Below the pieces are notes generated by a model. That model was not told the origin of the DNA. It did not search any database and worked only from the letters and a program-made list of their open reading frames with translations. Of a DNA stretch of 54,986 bases, positions 50,782 to 54,986 are shown one piece after another (the stretch's first letter is position 1; each line of letters starts with the position of its first letter). The translations under genes were made by a program, and so were the position numbers. The stretch is from DASPWV01 sp046727855 (GTDB taxonomy: Bacteria; Acidobacteriota; Vicinamibacteria; Vicinamibacterales; UBA2999). The stretch spans positions 1 to 54,986 of the forward strand of contig JBKPDL010000088.1 in the NCBI GenBank assembly GCA_046727855.1, written 5' to 3'.

Positions 50782-53054
50782 AGCGGCGTGCGTTTCTTCA
50801 GGCCTCCGGCATGCTGGTGGTGGGATTTGCGGCAGGTCGTGTGCCGTTTGCGTTCGCGCAGGGCGGTCGCGCATCGAATCAGCTCGACTCCTGGATCGTG
50901 GTCGGTGCCGACGGCATTGTTACGGCGTATACCGGCAAGTGCGAGCTGGGGCAGGGCATGGAGACCGCCCAGATGCAGCTCGTGGCCGAGGAGCTGTCGC
51001 TTCCAATCACGCGTGTGCGCCTGGTGATGTGCGACACGTCGCGCACGCCCGATCAGGGCACGACGTCGGGAAGTCAGTCGCATCCGGCAAACTTCAATCA
51101 CGCGAATCTTGCGCTCGCTGCAGCAACGGCGCGTGAAGCGCTGATCGATCTCGCTGCGCCGAGGCTCGGCGTCGCACGAGCAGAGCTCGCGGCCGACGAC
51201 GGGTTTGTTGTCGTGCGATCCGATTCATCGAGGCGCATTGCCTTTGGCGAGCTGATTGGCGGACGCACGTTTAACGTGCCGCTCAACCCTGCCGTGAAAC
51301 GCAAGGCGCACGCGCAGTGGAAGGTCCTCGGTACGTCCGTCGGGCGAGTTGACTTGCCAGAGCTCGTCACCGGCCGACTGGAGTTCGTTCAAAACGTTCG
51401 CGTGCCGGGCATGTTGCACGGTCGTGTCGTGCGCCCGCCTTCGGTGGGCGCCACGCTCGTGAGCGTGAACGAACGTTCACTGGCAGAAGTTTCCGGGGTT
51501 GTGCGCGTCGTCACGAAGGGCAACTTTGTCGGCGTCGTGGCCGAAAAGCATTGGCAGGCGGCGCAAGCGGCCGCCAGGCTCGAGGCGAGCTGGAAGCCAG
51601 GACCGGCACTCCCGCCGCACGAGACGTTTTACGACCATCTGCGGCGTGAACCTGCGCGGGACGCTTTTGTCGTCAATTCCGGCGACGTCTCCAGTGCATT
51701 CAACGGCGCCGCGAACGTTGTCAAGGCGACGTATTTTCATCCTTATCAGATGCACGGATCGCTCGGCATGTCGTGCGCCGTCGCTGACGTGCAGCGCGAT
51801 CGCGCAACTGTGTGGTCGGCCACACAGGCGGCGTACCCGCTGCGCAGCACGCTCGCAACTATCCTGGGACTGCCGCCCGAAGCTGTGCGCGTCGTATTCA
51901 CTCGCGGATCCGGCTGTTATGGGATCAACGGAGCCGACACCGTCTCGTACGACGCCGCGCTCCTGTCGCAAGCCGTGGGCCGTCCGGTTCGCGTGCAGCT
52001 GACGCGCCAGGACGAAATGGCTTGGGAGAACTACGGTTTCGCCTACGTCATCGATCAGCGCGCGGCACTGAATGCGGCCGGCGACATCGTCGCCTGGGAT
52101 CACGAGGCGTGGTATCCCTCGCTCGGCGGTCGTCCGGGTTACGACACACCCGGCAACGTCGTCACCGGCCGGCTGATTGGCTTTGAGCCCGCGTCAGTGA
52201 CCCCGCGTCCCGCCGCGCTGCCGGCGCGCTTTGCAAACGGCAGCAACGCGGCTCCTTCGTACGTTTCCGGGTGTGTCGGAGGAAGCTGCGGCGGCACGGG
52301 AACGATTGGCGTCGAGCGCGTACTGACGCATACCATTCCTTCGCCGTTTTTAACGGGGCCACTCCGCTCGCCAAGCCGCCTGCAAAACACGTTTGCGCAC
52401 GAATCGTTCATCGACGAGGTTGCCGCGCGTGTCAAAGCCGATCCGGTTGCGTACCGGCTCCGTCACCTTCGCGATTCGCGACTGATCGAGGTGGTCAAAG
52501 CGGCGGCCAAAGCGGCACAGTGGCAGGCGCGGCCGTCACCCAAGCCGGAGCAGGCGGGCGGCCCGGTCGCCAGCGGACGCGGCTTCGCCTGCGTGTTGTA
52601 TGAAGGTGACAACGGCTATTGCGCGATGGTCGCGGAGGTCGATGTCGAGCGCGGCACCGGACGCGTTGTCGCGAAACGATTTGTCGTGGCGCAGGACTGC
52701 GGTCCCATTTCCAATCCAGAGGGAATGAAGAATCAAATCGAAGGCGGCGCGCTGCAGGCGCTGAGCCGCGCCCTGAGTGAGGAGGTCACGTGGGATGCCG
52801 CGCGCGTGACGTCGATCGACTGGCGCTCGTATCGAAGCTTGCCGCTAGGGTACGACATACCCGTGATCGAAAGCGTGCTCATCGATCGTTCCGACGGTGA
52901 AGCGATGGGCGCCGGCGAGACGACCATCACGATCGTAGCCGCGGCCATCGCCAATGCCATCTTCGATGCGACCGGCGTACGCATTCGGCAGGTTCCGTTC
53001 ACGCCCGAGCGTGTCAAACGCGCATTGGACGATGGCGCGAGGAGCTCGCGTTGA
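50778..53054 (+). CDS. Molybdopterin-binding large subunit of an IorB-like dehydrogenase
   Basis: The ATG at 50778 gives 758 residues with a twin-arginine signal (KRRAFLQASGMLVVGFAAG), so the complex is exported folded. The molybdopterin domains carry the GKCELGQGMETAQMQLVAEEL and TPDQGTTSGSQS loops, GSGCYGINGAD, and near the C-terminus the catalytic Glu in GEAMGAGETT. This resembles isoquinoline 1-oxidoreductase/aldehyde dehydrogenases with a cytochrome acceptor. The substrate is an aldehyde or N-heterocycle. The stop overlaps the next start by 4 bp (TTGA). Confidence 0.94.
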   Translation: MKRRAFLQASGMLVVGFAAGRVPFAFAQGGRASNQLDSWIVVGADGIVTAYTGKCELGQGMETAQMQLVAEELSLPITRVRLVMCDTSRTPDQGTTSGSQSHPANFNHANLALAAATAREALIDLAAPRLGVARAELAADDGFVVVRSDSSRRIAFGELIGGRTFNVPLNPAVKRKAHAQWKVLGTSVGRVDLPELVTGRLEFVQNVRVPGMLHGRVVRPPSVGATLVSVNERSLAEVSGVVRVVTKGNFVGVVAEKHWQAAQAAARLEASWKPGPALPPHETFYDHLRREPARDAFVVNSGDVSSAFNGAANVVKATYFHPYQMHGSLGMSCAVADVQRDRATVWSATQAAYPLRSTLATILGLPPEAVRVVFTRGSGCYGINGADTVSYDAALLSQAVGRPVRVQLTRQDEMAWENYGFAYVIDQRAALNAAGDIVAWDHEAWYPSLGGRPGYDTPGNVVTGRLIGFEPASVTPRPAALPARFANGSNAAPSYVSGCVGGSCGGTGTIGVERVLTHTIPSPFLTGPLRSPSRLQNTFAHESFIDEVAARVKADPVAYRLRHLRDSRLIEVVKAAAKAAQWQARPSPKPEQAGGPVASGRGFACVLYEGDNGYCAMVAEVDVERGTGRVVAKRFVVAQDCGPISNPEGMKNQIEGGALQALSRALSEEVTWDAARVTSIDWRSYRSLPLGYDIPVIESVLIDRSDGEAMGAGETTITIVAAAIANAIFDATGVRIRQVPFTPERVKRALDDGARSSR

Positions 53055-54280
53055 CTAGGCTCGGCGTTGTTCTGGTCGCGGCGATTTGCTTGACGGGCGT
53101 GTTGTACGCGCAATCGCGTTCGGCCGACTGGCCGCAGTGGCGCGGTCCGAATCGTGACGGTGTCGTGACGTCGTTCACCGAGCCTAAGGCGTGGCCGCCG
53201 GCGCTGACGCAAAAATGGAAAGTGCCGGTGGGACTCGGATATGCGTCGCCCGTACTCGTCGGCAACCGCGTTTACGTGTTCACGCGCGTCGAGGGCAACG
53301 AAACCATGCGCGCGCTCGACGCCGCTACAGGCAAAGTGCTCTGGCAAACCGGATACCCAGCGCCGTTTCGTATCAACCCCGCGGCTGCGCGGCACGGTGA
53401 AGGGCCCAAGGCGACGCCGACGTTTGCCAGCGGCAAGCTGTACACGCTCGGAATGAGCGGGATCGTGACGGCGTTCGACGCGGAAAGCGGCAAACAGCTA
53501 TGGCAGACCGCCGCCGCCGCCGTGAATCCGATGTACCACACCGCGCAGTCGCCGCTGGTCGATCGCGGCCTTGTGATCGTTCACGTCGGCGGCCACAATC
53601 AAGGCGCGCTCAGCGCGTTCGACGCCAACACCGGCGCGGTCAAATGGACCTGGAACGGTGACGGTCCGTCTTACGCCTCGCCGATCGCCATCGACGTCGA
53701 AGGCACCCGCCAGATCGTGGTATTCACGCAAGAGAATCTCGTAGGCGTCAACGCGGCAAACGGAGAGCTATTGTGGAAGCGTCCGTTCAGCACGCGCGCG
53801 ACACAAAACACGATCACACCGATCTTGTACGGCGGCACCGTGATCTTCTCGGGGCTCGAGAAGCCCATCACGGCCATTCGTATCGTGAAGAAAGGCGCGC
53901 AATGGAGCGCCGAGAACGTGTGGGAGAACGCCGATGTGTCGCTTTATATGAGCAACGCGGTCCTCGTCGGCGACTCGATTTGCGGCATGTCCAACCGCAA
54001 CAGCGGCCAGTTCTTCTGCATCGACGCGAAGACCGGCAAGACGCTGTGGGTAAGTGAACCGCGTCAGGCGGCAAATGCGGCTGCGCTGAGCGCCGGCAAA
54101 GTCTGGTTCGCGCTGACCGACGACGCCGAGTTGCTCGTGATGCGCGCCGGCGCAAGCACGTTCGAGCCGCTTCGTCGCTACACGGTCGCCGACAGCGCCA
54201 CGTGGGCGCAGCCGACGATCGCGGGGAATCGGATATACGTGAAGGATGTAACCAATCTACAGTTGTGGGCTATCGAATGA
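53051..54280 (+). CDS. PQQ-like beta-propeller protein
   Basis: This 409-residue protein starts with TTG inside the previous stop. The signal peptide ends at LYAQ. The mature part opens with DWPQWRGPNRDG and has PQQ_2-type blades: ALDAATGKVLWQTG, AFDAESGKQLWQT, AFDANTGAVKWTW, VNAANGELLWKR and CIDAKTGKTLWVSE. The family binds proteins or cofactors; the PQQ-contacting residues of true quinoproteins are not evident here. It may be an accessory or electron acceptor of the molybdenum enzyme with which it is coupled. Confidence 0.9.
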   Translation: MTRLGVVLVAAICLTGVLYAQSRSADWPQWRGPNRDGVVTSFTEPKAWPPALTQKWKVPVGLGYASPVLVGNRVYVFTRVEGNETMRALDAATGKVLWQTGYPAPFRINPAAARHGEGPKATPTFASGKLYTLGMSGIVTAFDAESGKQLWQTAAAAVNPMYHTAQSPLVDRGLVIVHVGGHNQGALSAFDANTGAVKWTWNGDGPSYASPIAIDVEGTRQIVVFTQENLVGVNAANGELLWKRPFSTRATQNTITPILYGGTVIFSGLEKPITAIRIVKKGAQWSAENVWENADVSLYMSNAVLVGDSICGMSNRNSGQFFCIDAKTGKTLWVSEPRQAANAAALSAGKVWFALTDDAELLVMRAGASTFEPLRRYTVADSATWAQPTIAGNRIYVKDVTNLQLWAIE

Positions 54281-54304
54281 ATTAGTAGTGGTGGCTGGTC
54301 CCGA

Positions 54305-54986
54305 TCATCGGCACGAGAAATTCGCCGCGTCGTCTGTGCTTCCGCTTCCGTTGTAGATCGCGACCTGCGGATACGGACACAACGGGCGCGCCCGTTCCAC
54401 TTTGCCGTCGCTGACGCGTGACGCCACGATGCGTGATGGCGCCGCGCCTTTTTCAACCCACTGTTCGAGCGTGGTCACCATATCGAAGCTGTTCGGGCCT
54501 TCGCCGCCGCCGCAGTGGCCCATGCCAGGAACCATGAACAAGCGCATCCAGTCGGAGGTCTTCTGCGCGCCTCCCATCGCCTTGACCACGCTGTCGTAGT
54601 AGCGAATCGTAGCTTGCGGCGCAACGTTCGGATCGCTCCACCCGTGATAGAGGAGCAGCTTGCCCCCGCGCGATTGAAACCGCGTCAGATTGGGATCGAT
54701 CGCGTTCACCGTGTTGTTGTCGACCTTGACGGCGCGCGCGAGATCGCGCTCGACGTCAAAGGTCCGCCAGTCCCACTTCGGATCGGCAAAGACCACGTAT
54801 TTGAAGTGGTCGAGCGTGACGGCCACCGGATCGGGCCCCGTCGCCAGCACGCCCCAACCGAGTTCCGAACCGGGTTCCCAGCCCGGGAAAATCTCTTCGC
54901 CGGTGCGCGGGTTCTTCAACGGCGACATCATCTTGCCTACGGCCTCTACTTGCGGAGCCGTCAGGCAGCCCGAGCCACTGGCTCCG
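54305..54986 (-). CDS. Tannase/feruloyl esterase family protein, C-terminal part (runs off window)
   Basis: The minus-strand frame is open at the right edge and ends at 54305, so about 227 C-terminal residues are visible. It starts SGCLTAPQVEAVGKM, a conserved tannase block, and carries the catalytic Asp in LLYHGWSDPNVAP and the His in VPGMGHCGGGEGP. The Ser and the signal peptide are outside the window. Such enzymes hydrolyse esters of phenolic acids outside the cell. It is convergent with the propeller gene (24 bp apart). Confidence 0.92.
   Translation of the reverse strand, partial: GASGSGCLTAPQVEAVGKMMSPLKNPRTGEEIFPGWEPGSELGWGVLATGPDPVAVTLDHFKYVVFADPKWDWRTFDVERDLARAVKVDNNTVNAIDPNLTRFQSRGGKLLLYHGWSDPNVAPQATIRYYDSVVKAMGGAQKTSDWMRLFMVPGMGHCGGGEGPNSFDMVTTLEQWVEKGAAPSRIVASRVSDGKVERARPLCPYPQVAIYNGSGSTDDAANFSCR

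Overview
The window is about 55 kb of GC-rich bacterial DNA with dense genes on both strands. It looks like an Acidobacteriota chromosome, probably near the Vicinamibacteria. The reasons are an Oar-type TonB receptor, a Ser/Thr kinase fused to a WD40-like propeller, an ADOP-type permease remnant, paired YncE/phosphoesterase proteins, a tannase-family protein and dispersed short palindromes. This assignment is inferred from gene content; no marker gene fixes it.

Bases 1-5660 are an integration hot spot at a tRNA-Asn gene. Two excisionase-like HTH plus tyrosine-integrase modules flank a chimeric IS481-type transposase. The first integrase carries two frameshifts. The second is intact and ends 57 bp from the encoded CCA end of the tRNA. 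No cargo is left between them.

Bases 5800-12570 hold CapA-like, methyltransferase, secreted HExxH, RecQ and SRPBCC/ArsR genes. The SRPBCC/ArsR pair has two matching operator-like inverted repeats upstream. A frameshifted secreted gene and a TPR gene remnant lie between them.

Bases 12567-24651 hold a kinase/beta-propeller gene behind an outer-membrane barrel gene, an internally deleted ADOP permease, a serine hydrolase, a plus-strand group of two large YncE-phosphoesterase proteins around a barrel protein, and a decayed HEAT-repeat gene.

Bases 24806-38132 hold a VOC protein, an overlapping larA-gnd-sugar kinase operon (sugar-acid metabolism), an aldo/keto reductase, a coupled outer-membrane barrel/secreted protein pair, an Oar-like receptor with a DCC protein, two long hairpins, and CcdC.

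Bases 38178-44158 hold DUF1028, PEBP, a cytochrome-copper monooxygenase fusion, phosphodiester glycosidase, esterase and FMN 2-hydroxyacid oxidase genes.

Bases 44351-47041 are an overlapping plus-strand operon: class A beta-lactamase-like hydrolase, M15-like peptidase with an altered metal ligand, and a GCS-like amidoligase candidate. This is the best candidate for an undescribed peptide or cell-wall pathway in the window.

Bases 47074-54986 hold an overlapping FmdB / Nramp-like / GT-C operon with non-canonical Nramp motifs, a two-subunit molybdenum dehydrogenase followed by a PQQ-like propeller protein, and a truncated tannase-family gene.
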